64,000 bases of DNA from Bacillus sp. X1(2014) (GCF_007678255.1 NZ_VEED01000003.1:1-64000), one strand, 5' to 3'; counted from the stretch's first letter, positions 26,651 through 36,326 are shown. Numbers and translations: made by a program. The notes: a model not told the origin generated them from the sequence alone.

Positions 26651-26719
26651 TTCCTTTTTGTGAAGTTCATGCTTAGTTTACCACCAAATAAAAAAAACAT
26701 TAGATATTTCATCATAAAT

Positions 26720-26755
26720 GAAAACCAGGTGCTCTCTATGCAGCACCTGGTTTTC
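26720..26755. terminator. Terminator of the FtsH-like gene
   Basis: GAAAACCAGGTGCT and AGCACCTGGTTTTC arms around an eight-base loop; on the minus strand it follows the FtsH-like stop codon directly. Confidence 0.8.
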
Positions 26756-26766
26756 GTAGGTAATAT

Positions 26767-28506
26767 TTATACTAATACCATATTATCACTTATGGTTGCC
26801 GGTGTTCCCCAAACTATTTCTTCAATTTCTGAGCCTTCAAGTGTTTCTTTCTTTAATAATGCATCTACTAATTGTTGATACTGATATTGATGATTATTAA
26901 TAAGACTTTCTGCTTTTTGTAAAGCTTTTTCAAATAGCTCTTGCATCTTTTCTTCTTTATCTTGTTTATTGAAGGTCAATGTAAATCCTTCTTGAAGCAT
27001 TCCGGTATCTACCATTTGTTCGATAATTTGTTTTGCCTGCTGAACGTCGCCACTAACGCCGATGCTGTGTTCTCCTAAATGCATTCTCTCAGCAACCCCG
27101 CCAGCTAATATCATTGCGACGCGCTCTAACAAGTCAGTGGTTGTAGACAAATGCAATTCCTTTGGAATTGGTGCAACATATCCTAGCGCCTCACCACGAG
27201 GGATAATGGTTGCTTTTCTAACAGAACCCGGCTTCGTTAATGAAGCTACAATGGCATGACCGGCTTCATGAATAGCGACCCTACGTTTTGTATCATAATC
27301 TTGTAAAGACCGGGAAGTGTTCCCTAAAATCGTTCGATCAAGGGCATAGTCGATGTCTTGTTTTTGGATTGTTTCTTGGCCGTTCCGAACAGCTCTTCTG
27401 CTAGCCGTTTCGAAAAGAGAATGGAGCTCCGCACCTGAAAAGCCTGAGGTACTTTCTGCTAATTCATCTAGTTGTGCAAGAGCATCCTTATCAAATGATT
27501 TATCTTTTGCATGAATAGCAATAATCTCTCTTCTTCCTTTTGTATCTGGAAGTGGTACATTGAAGGAGAAGTCAATTCTTCCTGGACGAAGGAAGGCTTC
27601 ATCTAACATGTCTTTTCTATTTGTGGCAGCAATAAAAAGAATTCCATCATTTGAATGGCCGCCATCAAGTTGCACAAGTAATTCTGTTAATGTTTTTTCA
27701 GCTTCCTCGCCGCCATGTGCCTTTCTTTTTGCTGCTAAAGCGTCGACCTCATCAATGAATACAACGGCAGGACCTTGCTTTCTTGCTGCTTTGAACAATG
27801 AACGGACCCGGCTAGCCCCAACTCCAATAAACATTTCATTAAATGACGAGCCGCTTGCCGAAAAGAAAGCAGCGTTTAATTCACGGGCGATTGCTTGAGC
27901 GAGTAAAGTTTTACCAGTACCTGGCGGGCCGTACAAAAGAATACCTTTGGGTGGTGTAATCCCTAATTTTGAAGCTCGTTCCGGTTCTTTTAGGGTCGAG
28001 AGTGTTTGTAAGATTTCTTCCTTCATTTCGTCCCCAAGTCCACCCACATCTTTCAAACTAATGGAGGGAAGGCTTCGAGACTTTGCAACACTATTCTTCA
28101 TTGAATTATTTATTCCCAATCCACCTTTTGTTTTTTGAAGCGTGAATGCTGCCCCAGCCAACAGAAGGATAACTCCGCCTAATATCCATTTTCCATATTT
28201 ACTGCTCTTTGAATAGGAGTATTCAATATTATATTTAACAACCAACTTATCTACCATTTGGCTGTTTGGTGGGACATGGGAAAGATAAACCGTTTCACCT
28301 GCATGAATATAAAGGCTTCCATCGGGTTTTTCAATTATGTTAACCGTTTTTCCTTGTTGGGCCTGAATGGTTTTCTCAACAGAAGAGAATGGTATAGCTA
28401 CTTCATTATTGGTAGTTTGTATAATCCAGACGATTCCTGCAATAACTAATATTAACGCTGCAATGAGCGGAATAAACTTAGAAACTTTTTTTATACTTGG
28501 CTTCAA
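26767..28506 (-). CDS. FtsH-like membrane AAA+ zinc metalloprotease
   Basis: A 579-residue protease with two membrane helices (about 12-29 and 106-122) around a small exterior domain. The AAA+ domain has Walker A GPPGTGKT at 193-200, Walker B VVFIDE at 248-253 and the second region of homology at about 293-310 (NRKDMLDEAFLRPGR). The zinc site HEAGH is at 413-417. All catalytic residues are present, so it should be active. It is about 60 residues shorter than the housekeeping FtsH and lacks its long acidic tail, and no ftsH-type neighbours (tilS, hprT) lie here, so it looks like an additional paralogue. The start is a TTG behind AAGGAG. Confidence 0.88.
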   Translation of the reverse strand: MKPSIKKVSKFIPLIAALILVIAGIVWIIQTTNNEVAIPFSSVEKTIQAQQGKTVNIIEKPDGSLYIHAGETVYLSHVPPNSQMVDKLVVKYNIEYSYSKSSKYGKWILGGVILLLAGAAFTLQKTKGGLGINNSMKNSVAKSRSLPSISLKDVGGLGDEMKEEILQTLSTLKEPERASKLGITPPKGILLYGPPGTGKTLLAQAIARELNAAFFSASGSSFNEMFIGVGASRVRSLFKAARKQGPAVVFIDEVDALAAKRKAHGGEEAEKTLTELLVQLDGGHSNDGILFIAATNRKDMLDEAFLRPGRIDFSFNVPLPDTKGRREIIAIHAKDKSFDKDALAQLDELAESTSGFSGAELHSLFETASRRAVRNGQETIQKQDIDYALDRTILGNTSRSLQDYDTKRRVAIHEAGHAIVASLTKPGSVRKATIIPRGEALGYVAPIPKELHLSTTTDLLERVAMILAGGVAERMHLGEHSIGVSGDVQQAKQIIEQMVDTGMLQEGFTLTFNKQDKEEKMQELFEKALQKAESLINNHQYQYQQLVDALLKKETLEGSEIEEIVWGTPATISDNMVLV

Positions 28507-28602
28507 TTTTCTTCATCTCCTTCAACAGAGTTCTACTCTATTATAAATGGTTTTCCAGAAAAATGGATGTGGGAATCGTTGGGAAACTAGAAATGCATGC
28601 AT

Positions 28603-28639
28603 AAAAAATAACCAGCACAATTTTTAATAATGTGCTGGT
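28603..28639 (-). terminator. Terminator of the small gene at 28654
   Basis: CCAGCACA and TGTGCTGG arms, with a T-rich tail on the minus strand. Confidence 0.6.
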
Positions 28640-28653
28640 GTGGTTGATAAAAG

Positions 28654-28914
28654 CTATGATAATAAGCGAAGATGTGGAATGATTGGCAGTAATACACTTT
28701 GAGCAATTGCCCCAATACTGGCACCGATACAAGATGCTTTATTCCATTTAAAAACATGAACTTTTTCATCTTTTCCTTCAAACAAGAATAATAATTGGGC
28801 ATCTTCTTCAGCAATTCCAATTTTTTCATAAGAAATCTTGTTCTCATTGAGGATAATTTCAAAGGCTTTATGCAATAAATTCAGGGTCTGCTGATCGATT
28901 TTAGTAATATTCAA
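28654..28914 (-). CDS. Small protein of unknown function
   Basis: An 86-residue protein I do not recognise. The first 60 residues look like a small alpha/beta cytoplasmic domain, and residues about 62-80 are a hydrophobic, Ala/Ile-rich segment that could insert into the membrane. GGAGG lies eight bases before the TTG start, and a terminator follows, so it looks real. It is a single gene upstream of the FtsH-like gene on the same strand. Confidence 0.6.
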   Translation of the reverse strand: MNITKIDQQTLNLLHKAFEIILNENKISYEKIGIAEEDAQLLFLFEGKDEKVHVFKWNKASCIGASIGAIAQSVLLPIIPHLRLLS

Positions 28915-29089
28915 ATCATGTACCTCCGATGTGTTATGTACTCACGGTACTTATTTTTCATCCTTACCGCTTTCTTTCATTATATTCTTTATGCTCTCAG
29001 GTTTAAAGAAATATTGCAAAGTTTCCGTTTGAGAGATAAGATTGAAGTTATGGACAAAAATTTTTATTGTCAAAAGAGAGGAAAACGAA

Positions 29090-30670
29090 ATGGGTAACAA
29101 TTTTAAAGAAGATGTATTGTCACGCCGGACATTTGCGATTATTTCCCACCCAGATGCCGGAAAAACTACGCTAACCGAAAAATTATTATTATTCGGAGGC
29201 GCTATTCGAGACGCGGGAACTGTAAAAGCGAAAAAAACAGGAAAGTTTGCAACGAGTGACTGGATGGAGATTGAAAAGCAACGGGGAATTTCCGTTACCT
29301 CCAGTGTCATGCAATTTGACTATGAAGGATTCCGAGTTAACATTTTGGATACTCCTGGACACCAAGATTTCAGTGAAGATACGTATCGAACTTTGATGGC
29401 TGTAGATAGTGCTGTAATGATCGTTGATGCTGCCAAGGGGATAGAGGCACAAACACTCAAACTATTTAAAGTATGCCGGATGCGCGGGATTCCTATTTTC
29501 ACATTTATGAATAAACTCGATCGTCAGGGCAAGCCGCCGCTTGAACTGTTAGCTGAATTAGAAGAGGTTCTAGGCATAGAATCATATCCAATGAACTGGC
29601 CCATTGGGATGGGGAAAGAATTCCTTGGTATTTATGACCGATATAACAATCGAGTGGAACAGTTCCGAGTAGATGATGAAGACCGTTTTATACCGTTAAA
29701 TGATGACGGTGAAATTGCCGGTGACCATCCGCTAAAAAATTCCGGACTTTATGATCAAACACTAGATGAAATTATGCTCCTCAATGAAGCAGGGAATGAG
29801 TTTTCAGCTGAGAGAATTGCAGCAGGAAACTTGACACCAGTATTTTTTGGAAGTGCGTTAACTGCCTTTGGTGTTCAAACATTTTTAGAGTCATACTTAA
29901 AGTTTGCTCCGCCGCCAATGGCGCGCAATTCATCCATTGGAGAAATTGATCCGTTAGGGGAACAATTTTCAGGTTTTGTGTTTAAGATTCAAGCAAATAT
30001 GAATCCTGCACACCGAGATAGGATTGCCTTTGTACGTGTATGTTCTGGGAAATTTGAGCGGGGAATGACCGTAAATATTCCGCGTTTGAATAAACAAATC
30101 AAGCTCTCTCAATCGACATCATTTATGGCTGAAGAACGGAATACTGTCGATGAAGCAGTTAGTGGAGATATTATCGGGTTATATGACACGGGCACTTATC
30201 AAATTGGAGATACTTTGACTACCGGGAAGAATGATTTTCAATATGAAAGACTTCCGCAATTTACACCAGAATTGTATGTCAGGGTTTCAGCTAAAAACGT
30301 CATGAAGCAGAAGTCCTTTTATAAAGGAATTCAGCAACTGGTTCAAGAAGGAGCCATTCAGCTATATAAAACCGTTAAAACGGACGATTATTTATTAGGT
30401 GCCGTCGGTCAATTACAATTTGAAGTTTTTGAGCATCGGATGAGAAATGAATATAATGCCGAGGTACTAATGGAAAGAATGGGTTCAAAAATTGCCCGGT
30501 GGGTAGATAGTGAAACGGTTGATGAAAATTTATCGAGTTCTCGTTCAATGTTAGTGAAAGACAGATATGAACATTATGTATTTTTGTTTGAAAATGATTT
30601 TGCTCTCAGATGGTTTCAAGAGAAAAATCCATCGGTTAAACTCTATAATCCAATGGACCAACATGATTAA
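29090..30670 (+). CDS. prfC: Peptide chain release factor 3
   Basis: A 526-residue translational GTPase that recycles RF1/RF2 after peptide release. The G1 motif SHPDAGKTT lies near residue 20, followed by G2 (QRGISVTSS), G3 (DTPGHQDF) and G4 (NKLDR). The C-terminal domains III/IV end with the conserved [10 protein letters not shown] start at 29090 because AGAGG lies just before this ATG and the protein then begins like other RF3s; an in-frame TTG 48 bases upstream is less likely. It is a single gene with its own terminator. Confidence 0.95.
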   Translation: MGNNFKEDVLSRRTFAIISHPDAGKTTLTEKLLLFGGAIRDAGTVKAKKTGKFATSDWMEIEKQRGISVTSSVMQFDYEGFRVNILDTPGHQDFSEDTYRTLMAVDSAVMIVDAAKGIEAQTLKLFKVCRMRGIPIFTFMNKLDRQGKPPLELLAELEEVLGIESYPMNWPIGMGKEFLGIYDRYNNRVEQFRVDDEDRFIPLNDDGEIAGDHPLKNSGLYDQTLDEIMLLNEAGNEFSAERIAAGNLTPVFFGSALTAFGVQTFLESYLKFAPPPMARNSSIGEIDPLGEQFSGFVFKIQANMNPAHRDRIAFVRVCSGKFERGMTVNIPRLNKQIKLSQSTSFMAEERNTVDEAVSGDIIGLYDTGTYQIGDTLTTGKNDFQYERLPQFTPELYVRVSAKNVMKQKSFYKGIQQLVQEGAIQLYKTVKTDDYLLGAVGQLQFEVFEHRMRNEYNAEVLMERMGSKIARWVDSETVDENLSSSRSMLVKDRYEHYVFLFENDFALRWFQEKNPSVKLYNPMDQHD

Positions 30671-30674
30671 GAAA

Positions 30675-30705
30675 AGTGGCGGAATAGAATCCGCCATTTT
30701 TTTTT
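30675..30705 (+). terminator. Terminator after prfC
   Basis: TGGCGGA and TCCGCCA arms around ATAGAA, followed by nine T residues. Confidence 0.88.
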
Positions 30706-30812
30706 AATCGTTTATTAAACTGAAAATTCAGACTAATTACCCATGGACGAATCTTTTCTTAGGACTTTACAATGATTACAATCGTCTTGATAAAGACTAA
30801 GGAGGAGATAAG

Positions 30813-31910
30813 TTGGAAAAAGGTTTCTTTTTTACTGGGTTTCCTGGGTTCATTTGTAATCAATTGATTCGCGAAGTAATAAAAAACAATCAATTGAATG
30901 GATCTGTTTTTGTCCTTGTCCTGCCTAATATGGTTGAAAGAGCAAAAAAAGAATCGGCGGCTATTATAACGGAATATGGGTTAGATGAGTCCACCTTCCA
31001 CATTATTGTTGGAGATATAACTAAACCGTTTCTGGCTATTACAGAAGAAGAACAGGAAGTTTTACTACACAGGGTTACCCATGTTTTTCATCTAGCAGCC
31101 ATTTATGATTTAGCGGTTCCAAGAGAAATTGCACAAAAAGTGAATGTAAATGGAACGGAAAACGTAAATGAATGGGTGCGAAGATTACCAAACCTAGATA
31201 GATATACTTATTTTAGTACTGCCTATGTGGTCGGAAATAGAGAAGGTACTCTGTATGAAACGGAACTTATTGCACCACTCGGTTTTAAAAATCATTATGA
31301 ACAAACAAAATATGAAGCAGAAGTTTTAGTGGAAACTTTAAAAAAAGAAATACCTGTTACTATCATTCGGCCGGGGATTGTCAAAGGCCATTCCAATACG
31401 GGAGAAACCATTAAATTTGATGGCCCTTATTTTATTATGAACTTTTTAGATCGGTTAAAATTTCTTCCTCTCATACCCCGATTAGGGAAAGGTGAAGCCT
31501 ATGTGAACCTTGTTCCAATAGATTATATTATTCAAGCAACTACGTATCTTAGCCAATTAAACAAAGCTGCTGGAAAAACGTATCATCTAACAGATCCTCA
31601 TCCCTATCGTGCTTCAGAAATATATGAAATCATGATGCAAGAAATGCTAAACAAACAACCAAAAGGAATGATACCATTAACTGTGGGGAAATGGTTCCTT
31701 TCTATTAAACCGTTGCGCAAATTTCTGGGAGTAGAGAAAGAAGCATTGGATTACTTTACTTGGAAAGGACAATTCGACTGCAGGCAAGCTGTCACAGATC
31801 TTAGAGAATCAGGGATCGCCTGTCCTGACTTTAAAGATGGGATTAAACCAATGACAGCATTTTATTTACAAGAAAAAAATAATCCAACCTTTCAAATTAT
31901 TATTTTATAA
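30813..31910 (+). CDS. NAD(P)-dependent extended SDR reductase, thioester-reductase-like
   Basis: A 365-residue extended short-chain dehydrogenase. The nucleotide-binding motif is TGFPGF at 8-13, a variant of the usual TGGTGF. The catalytic Tyr162 and Lys166 (YEQTK) follow, with STAYV at 135-139 supplying the Ser. This resembles the male-sterility/thioester-reductase branch, which reduces acyl thioesters to aldehydes or alcohols. The next gene is an aldehyde dehydrogenase, so an acyl/aldehyde conversion is plausible. The true substrate is not known. The start is a TTG behind AGGAGGAG. Confidence 0.8.
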   Translation: MEKGFFFTGFPGFICNQLIREVIKNNQLNGSVFVLVLPNMVERAKKESAAIITEYGLDESTFHIIVGDITKPFLAITEEEQEVLLHRVTHVFHLAAIYDLAVPREIAQKVNVNGTENVNEWVRRLPNLDRYTYFSTAYVVGNREGTLYETELIAPLGFKNHYEQTKYEAEVLVETLKKEIPVTIIRPGIVKGHSNTGETIKFDGPYFIMNFLDRLKFLPLIPRLGKGEAYVNLVPIDYIIQATTYLSQLNKAAGKTYHLTDPHPYRASEIYEIMMQEMLNKQPKGMIPLTVGKWFLSIKPLRKFLGVEKEALDYFTWKGQFDCRQAVTDLRESGIACPDFKDGIKPMTAFYLQEKNNPTFQIIIL

Positions 31911-31925
31911 CAGGGGTGATAACTG

Positions 31926-33464
31926 ATGGATGCCACTCAAGAAAAGCTTAAAATAATTGCCCCGGCAACAGGAGAGCAGATTGGAGAAATTCCTGAAACG
32001 CCAATAAGTGAGGTCGACAGCTTTTATCAAAAGGGTAAAACTGCATTTAAGCAATGGAGTAATCTGACAATATCTGAGAGGGCAAAATATCTATTAAAGC
32101 TCAAAGATATTATTGTAGAGCAGATGGAGGATATAGCAAAAACAATCGCTGCGGATACTGGAAAAGTGGTTACGGAGGCTTTGGTAGCTGATATCATGCC
32201 AACACTCGACAGTATTGATCACATAATAAAGCATGGGGAGAAAATTCTTCAGCGCCGAAAAGTAAAAACGCCTCTTTTATTGATAGGAAAGAAATCATTT
32301 ATTGAATACATGCCGAGGGGAGTGGTTTTAGTAATTTCGCCATGGAATTATCCATTTCAATTGGCAATGGTCCCGATGTTAAGTGCTTTGGCCTCGGGGA
32401 ACACAGTGATTTTAAAACCATCAGAAGTAACTCCACTAGTAGGTAAATGTATGGAGGGGCTTTTTGCTAAAGCGGGCTTCCCTTTGGGAGTTGTTCAAGT
32501 TGCACATGGTGGAAAAGAGGTAGGGGCAGCCTTTACAATTGGGAATCCAGATTATATCTTTTTTACAGGGTCTGTCCGGACTGGGAAAATCATTCAACAA
32601 GTTGCTTCAAAGAATCTTATTCCAACAACGCTAGAACTTGGTGGTAAGGATCCAATGATTGTATTTGCAGACGCTCATTTGGAACGTGCGGCAAAAGGGG
32701 CAGTGTGGGCGGCATTTACTAACAGTGGTCAAGTATGTATGAGTGCAGAAAGGCTGTATGTTGAAAAATCAATCTATCCTAAGTTTCTTTCCTTACTAAA
32801 AAAAGAAATTTTAAACTTAAAACAGGGGATCGATGAAGATGACGATGTCGGCTCGATGACCTTCCCGGCTCAAATAGAAATCGTAAGAGACCAGTTAGAG
32901 GATGCATTAAAGAAGGGCGCCAGTATAGAGACCGGTCTAATTCCTGAGAAATGGGATAGTAGTATGTTTTTACCGTTAATGGTAGTTACAAATGTGAATC
33001 ATGATATGAAAATAATTCAGGAAGAATCCTTTGGACCTATTCTTCCAGTCATTCCATTTGAGAGTGAAGATGAAGTAATTAGTCTTGCAAATGATACGGT
33101 TTATGGATTAAATGCAAGCGTTTGGTCAAATGATATTGTAAAAGCACGAAGAGTTTCCTCTAACCTTGTATCAGGGGCAGTGGTGATAAATGACGCAATT
33201 ATTAGTATTGCCAATCATGGCCTTCCCTTTGGAGGGGCAAAACAAAGTGGAATCGGCAGGTACCATGGGGATGCCGGGTTAATAATTTTTTGCCATGAAA
33301 AAGCAATTGTCGAGGATACCGGACGGAAAAAAAGTGAAATTCATTGGTATCCATATCAAGGGAAATTCCCATTATTTCTTCGGCTCTTTAAAAGTTATTT
33401 CCAAACTAATCGAAACTGGATTAAATTTTCACAAACCTACTTACGCATCCTCAAAAAGAATTAG
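31926..33464 (+). CDS. NAD(P)-dependent aldehyde dehydrogenase
   Basis: A 512-residue member of the aldehyde dehydrogenase superfamily. Asn141 (SPWNYPF), Glu237 (LELGGKDP) and nucleophile Cys271 (NSGQVCMSAE) are all present, as is the late ESFGPILPV motif. The last 50 residues, ending in a hydrophobic and basic stretch, extend past the usual catalytic fold and might attach it to the membrane, as in fatty aldehyde dehydrogenases. It starts 15 bases after the SDR gene, so the two are an operon and may act in sequence. Confidence 0.9.
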   Translation: MDATQEKLKIIAPATGEQIGEIPETPISEVDSFYQKGKTAFKQWSNLTISERAKYLLKLKDIIVEQMEDIAKTIAADTGKVVTEALVADIMPTLDSIDHIIKHGEKILQRRKVKTPLLLIGKKSFIEYMPRGVVLVISPWNYPFQLAMVPMLSALASGNTVILKPSEVTPLVGKCMEGLFAKAGFPLGVVQVAHGGKEVGAAFTIGNPDYIFFTGSVRTGKIIQQVASKNLIPTTLELGGKDPMIVFADAHLERAAKGAVWAAFTNSGQVCMSAERLYVEKSIYPKFLSLLKKEILNLKQGIDEDDDVGSMTFPAQIEIVRDQLEDALKKGASIETGLIPEKWDSSMFLPLMVVTNVNHDMKIIQEESFGPILPVIPFESEDEVISLANDTVYGLNASVWSNDIVKARRVSSNLVSGAVVINDAIISIANHGLPFGGAKQSGIGRYHGDAGLIIFCHEKAIVEDTGRKKSEIHWYPYQGKFPLFLRLFKSYFQTNRNWIKFSQTYLRILKKN

Positions 33465-33569
33465 GTTGGGAAAAATAATTGAATTTCCGCTATTTTTTGG
33501 AAAAGATGGGATAAACTAAGTTTAGGTTTTTCACCTTAAAAAATATGCCATGAAAAGCGGGACTGTACG

Positions 33570-34034
33570 ATGAAAAAGATGAACAAACTTGAAGCTGTTT
33601 TTTGGAATATTGCTTTTCCTGGTTTTAGTCAGTTGTTAATGGGTCAATATATCAAAGGAATATTGTTTGTCACCTTAGAAGTAATGATAAATGCCAATAG
33701 TCATTTTAATTCGGCAATCATGTACAGCTTTTTAGGTGAAATTGACAATGCAGAGGCGGTTCTTAACTATCAATGGCTAATGTTTTACCCCTGTGTCTAT
33801 TTATTTTCCTTGTGGGATGGTTATCGTTCTGCTATGCCTGCAAATGAAAAATACTCTTTTTTTCCATTTGTCTTTGGTGCCTATTTTGTTACTGTAGGAT
33901 TAATGGTATCGCCTAAGGTTACAATTTTTCAAATCCATCCTGGTCCAGTCTTTTTACCGATGCTGTTTTTAATTCCTGGGTTGCTTATTGGTTTTTTAAT
34001 TAAATTTTTATTGTCTTTAAAGCTAAAAAATTAA
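33570..34034 (+). CDS. Small integral membrane protein of unknown function
   Basis: A 154-residue protein with four probable membrane segments (about 8-30, 66-85, 96-112 and 125-148). The start FPGFSQLLMGQYIKG resembles TM2-domain type proteins. It follows the aldehyde dehydrogenase gene by about 105 bases on the same strand and is closed by a terminator, so it may belong to that operon. No function can be given. Confidence 0.6.
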   Translation: MKKMNKLEAVFWNIAFPGFSQLLMGQYIKGILFVTLEVMINANSHFNSAIMYSFLGEIDNAEAVLNYQWLMFYPCVYLFSLWDGYRSAMPANEKYSFFPFVFGAYFVTVGLMVSPKVTIFQIHPGPVFLPMLFLIPGLLIGFLIKFLLSLKLKN

Positions 34035-34045
34035 AATTATTTAAT

Positions 34046-34085
34046 AAAAAGCTTCAAATCAGGATATTCTGGTTTGAAGCTTTTT
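34046..34085 (+). terminator. Terminator
   Basis: AAAAAGCTTCAAA and TTTGAAGCTTTTT arms, ending the operon before sigI. Confidence 0.85.
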
Positions 34086-34356
34086 ATTGGGAAAATTTTT
34101 TTAAAAATGAACCCCCACAAATTGCCTGAGATGCAACGTAACTATGTAGTGAAAATTAGGTTTTATACAGAAGGAACAAGATAAAAGGATGTGGTAAGGG
34201 AAATAAAAAAACTGAAACAAAGAAATGAAAAAAATAAGCTCTTTTAATAAACAGGAAAAGATAGCCAATCTTGGTGCTTTTTTTTTCTAAATGCTTACCC
34301 TCAAAAAGTCCAAGTTAACACCCATATGTTATAATTGGTCGAATAGAGGTGAGCAT
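34086..34356 (+). other. Upstream region of sigI
   Basis: About 270 bases without a convincing gene. ACCCCC at 34111-34116 matches the SigI -35 consensus, but the nearest CG-A-type -10 (CGTA at 34137) is 20 bases away, further than I expect. A second pair, ACACCC at 34318 with CGAA at 34340, is well spaced but would start transcription within the ribosome site of sigI. Confidence 0.3.
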
Positions 34357-35106
34357 ATGCTAGGTTTATTGTTTATGGCCAAAAAGAAAAAGAAGAACAC
34401 CTTGGAAGAAATGGTTCTTCTGATTCAACAAGGCGACCGGTACTTACTTGACGAAATTATTAATTCCTACAAACCATTTATAGCTAAAACAGTATCTTCT
34501 GTATGCAAACGATATATCTATGAAACCGATGATGAATTTAGTATTGGTCTCATCGCATTCAATGAAGCGATAGAGAAATATTCAAAAGAGCGTGGAAACT
34601 CCTTATTGAGTTTTTCCGAAGTCATTATCAAGAGAAGAGTAATTGACTATATTCGTAAGCAATCCAAAAATCAACATTTAAGTTTTGACTTAACCAATGA
34701 TACTAACGAAGAAGAAACAGCTGGAACAATTATTGTTAATGAACTCTCATTAGATGATTATCAAAAAAAGAATGATGAACAATTAAGAAAGGATGAGATT
34801 GTTCACTTTCAGAAATTATTAACTACTTTTGATTTAAGTTTTTCTGACTTAGTTGAGAATTCACCAAAGCATGTCGATGCGCGCAAAAACGCAATTATGG
34901 CTGCAAAATTGTTAGTAGAAAACGAAGAATTAAAAGAAATGTTATTTACTAATAAACGTCTTCCCATTAAACAATTAGAGAAAATGGTAGATGTCAGCAG
35001 AAAGACGATTGAACGAAATAGGAAATATATTATTGCCATTGCACTTATTTTATCTAGTGATTATGTTTATATGAAAGATTATATAAAGGGGGTGCTAGAC
35101 ACATGA
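34357..35106 (+). CDS. sigI: RNA polymerase sigma factor SigI
   Basis: A 249-residue sigma-70-family factor of the SigI group, which in Bacillus answers heat and wall stress. Region 2 is clear (PFIAKTVSSVCKRYI, DDEFSIGLIAFNEAIEKYS, IIKRRVIDYIRKQ). The C-terminal SigI-specific region contains a helix-turn-helix (LPIKQLEKMVDVSRKTIERNR). I start at the ATG at 34357, behind AGAGGTGAG, which gives an N terminus like that of B. subtilis SigI. The next gene, rsgI, overlaps its stop by four bases, as expected for a sigma/anti-sigma pair. Confidence 0.93.
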   Translation: MLGLLFMAKKKKKNTLEEMVLLIQQGDRYLLDEIINSYKPFIAKTVSSVCKRYIYETDDEFSIGLIAFNEAIEKYSKERGNSLLSFSEVIIKRRVIDYIRKQSKNQHLSFDLTNDTNEEETAGTIIVNELSLDDYQKKNDEQLRKDEIVHFQKLLTTFDLSFSDLVENSPKHVDARKNAIMAAKLLVENEELKEMLFTNKRLPIKQLEKMVDVSRKTIERNRKYIIAIALILSSDYVYMKDYIKGVLDT

Positions 35107-36326
35107 AAAAGGGAATTATAATGGAAATAGAAGAAGAATTCCTAACGCTAATGACCCCCGAAGGTGAGTTTTTGCATACCAGGAGGCAAAATCAGCCATA
35201 TGCAATTGGGGAAGAAATTCAATTTTTTCCAATAGAACGTGTTAAAAGTTCAAATCCTTTTAGTTCGATTAATCGCATTTTTAAATTTAAACCCGTTTGG
35301 GCACTAGTGGCTGTGTTCGTTATTATGCTAGGCTCATTTTTCCCTATGTATCAAAGTAATAAAGCATATGCCTATATGTCCATTGATGTTAATCCAAGTA
35401 TCGAACTCGGTGTTAATAAGAAGATGCAGGTTATTGAGATCACAGGATTTAACAAAGACGGTAAGAAGATTGTCTCGCATCTGACTAGCTGGAAAAAGAA
35501 AAATGTTTCAGATTTAGTACAAACGATCTTAACTGAAATGAAAAAAGAAGGTTATTTGAGTACAAATGATCGCGTTATCATATCCACTGCTCGAACCAAA
35601 AGTCCGGAAGAAAATGTGGAAAAGGAACTTAAAGCGAACATTGAGGAGATTAAAGTATCGGTTGAAAAGCAAAAGGCTGAGCCAACAATTGTTATCGCCA
35701 CAGAAACGGAATTAAAAAAGGCACATAAACGAGGTATTACTGCTGGTAAATTATACGATAATAATACCCAATTTTCCATTAATAAAACAAATGAAGTGAA
35801 AACAAAAGATAAAAAGAAAACTTCAGATAGTAAAGCTATACAAACGAAACCGCCTGTTAAATCTACGCCTTCAGGACCACTTAAAAAACGAACAGAAACT
35901 AAGGCCCTTCAAAATAAGGTATTTGCAGAAAATAAAAGGCAACCAGAAAAGAAATGGATAAATGGAAAATTTACTCCACCCGGACAAGTGAAAAAGATAA
36001 ATCAAAATCAAATAAAGCAAAATCAAGTGCGCTCTAAAAAACAAAATAATAATCAAAAAGAAAATAAGGCAGATAACAAAAAATCCCAGAACCAAGAAAA
36101 GTCTAAAGGGAAAGACAGTCATAAAGATCACGGCAAAGAAAAAAAGGCCGAGGATAAAAAATCAAAGAACCAAGAAAAGTTTAAAGGGAAAGACAGTCAT
36201 AGAAATCCCGGCAATAATAAAAATGAAAACCAGTGGAAAAATAAAGAAAAAGAAATAGCTAAACATGATGACAAAAATAGTAAAAAATCTTATGGAAACC
36301 ATAGGAGTAATCAAAAGGATAAATAA
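35103..36326 (+). CDS. rsgI: Anti-sigma-I factor RsgI
   Basis: A 407-residue single-pass membrane protein that binds and inhibits SigI. The N-terminal RsgI domain (about 1-50) faces the cytoplasm. One membrane helix lies at about 61-80, and an exterior domain with AYMSIDVNPSIELGVN follows at about 95-200. The last 190 residues are Lys/Asn/Gln-rich and probably disordered. Within them a 26-residue unit is duplicated (see repeat at 36066). The exterior part may be cut to release SigI. It overlaps sigI by ATGA, so expression is coupled. Confidence 0.9.
   Translation: MKKGIIMEIEEEFLTLMTPEGEFLHTRRQNQPYAIGEEIQFFPIERVKSSNPFSSINRIFKFKPVWALVAVFVIMLGSFFPMYQSNKAYAYMSIDVNPSIELGVNKKMQVIEITGFNKDGKKIVSHLTSWKKKNVSDLVQTILTEMKKEGYLSTNDRVIISTARTKSPEENVEKELKANIEEIKVSVEKQKAEPTIVIATETELKKAHKRGITAGKLYDNNTQFSINKTNEVKTKDKKKTSDSKAIQTKPPVKSTPSGPLKKRTETKALQNKVFAENKRQPEKKWINGKFTPPGQVKKINQNQIKQNQVRSKKQNNNQKENKADNKKSQNQEKSKGKDSHKDHGKEKKAEDKKSKNQEKFKGKDSHRNPGNNKNENQWKNKEKEIAKHDDKNSKKSYGNHRSNQKDK
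36066..36221 (+). repeat. Duplicated 78-bp unit in the rsgI tail
   Basis: Two adjacent 78-bp units starting at 36066 and 36144 encode similar 26-residue segments (each contains N-Q-E-K-S/F-K-G-K-D-S-H). The duplication lies in the disordered exterior tail of RsgI. Confidence 0.75.

Noticed and set aside
33295..33519. Open frame overlapping the end of the aldehyde dehydrogenase gene
   Set aside because: It is a shifted reading of the real gene and has no start signal of its own.
34107..34184. 25-codon open frame upstream of sigI
   Set aside because: No ribosome site; it overlaps the ACCCCC element and shows no family features.
34318..34343. ACACCC-N16-CGAA as a SigI promoter
   Set aside because: Transcription would begin inside the sigI ribosome site, leaving no usable leader, and -35 is not ACCCCC.
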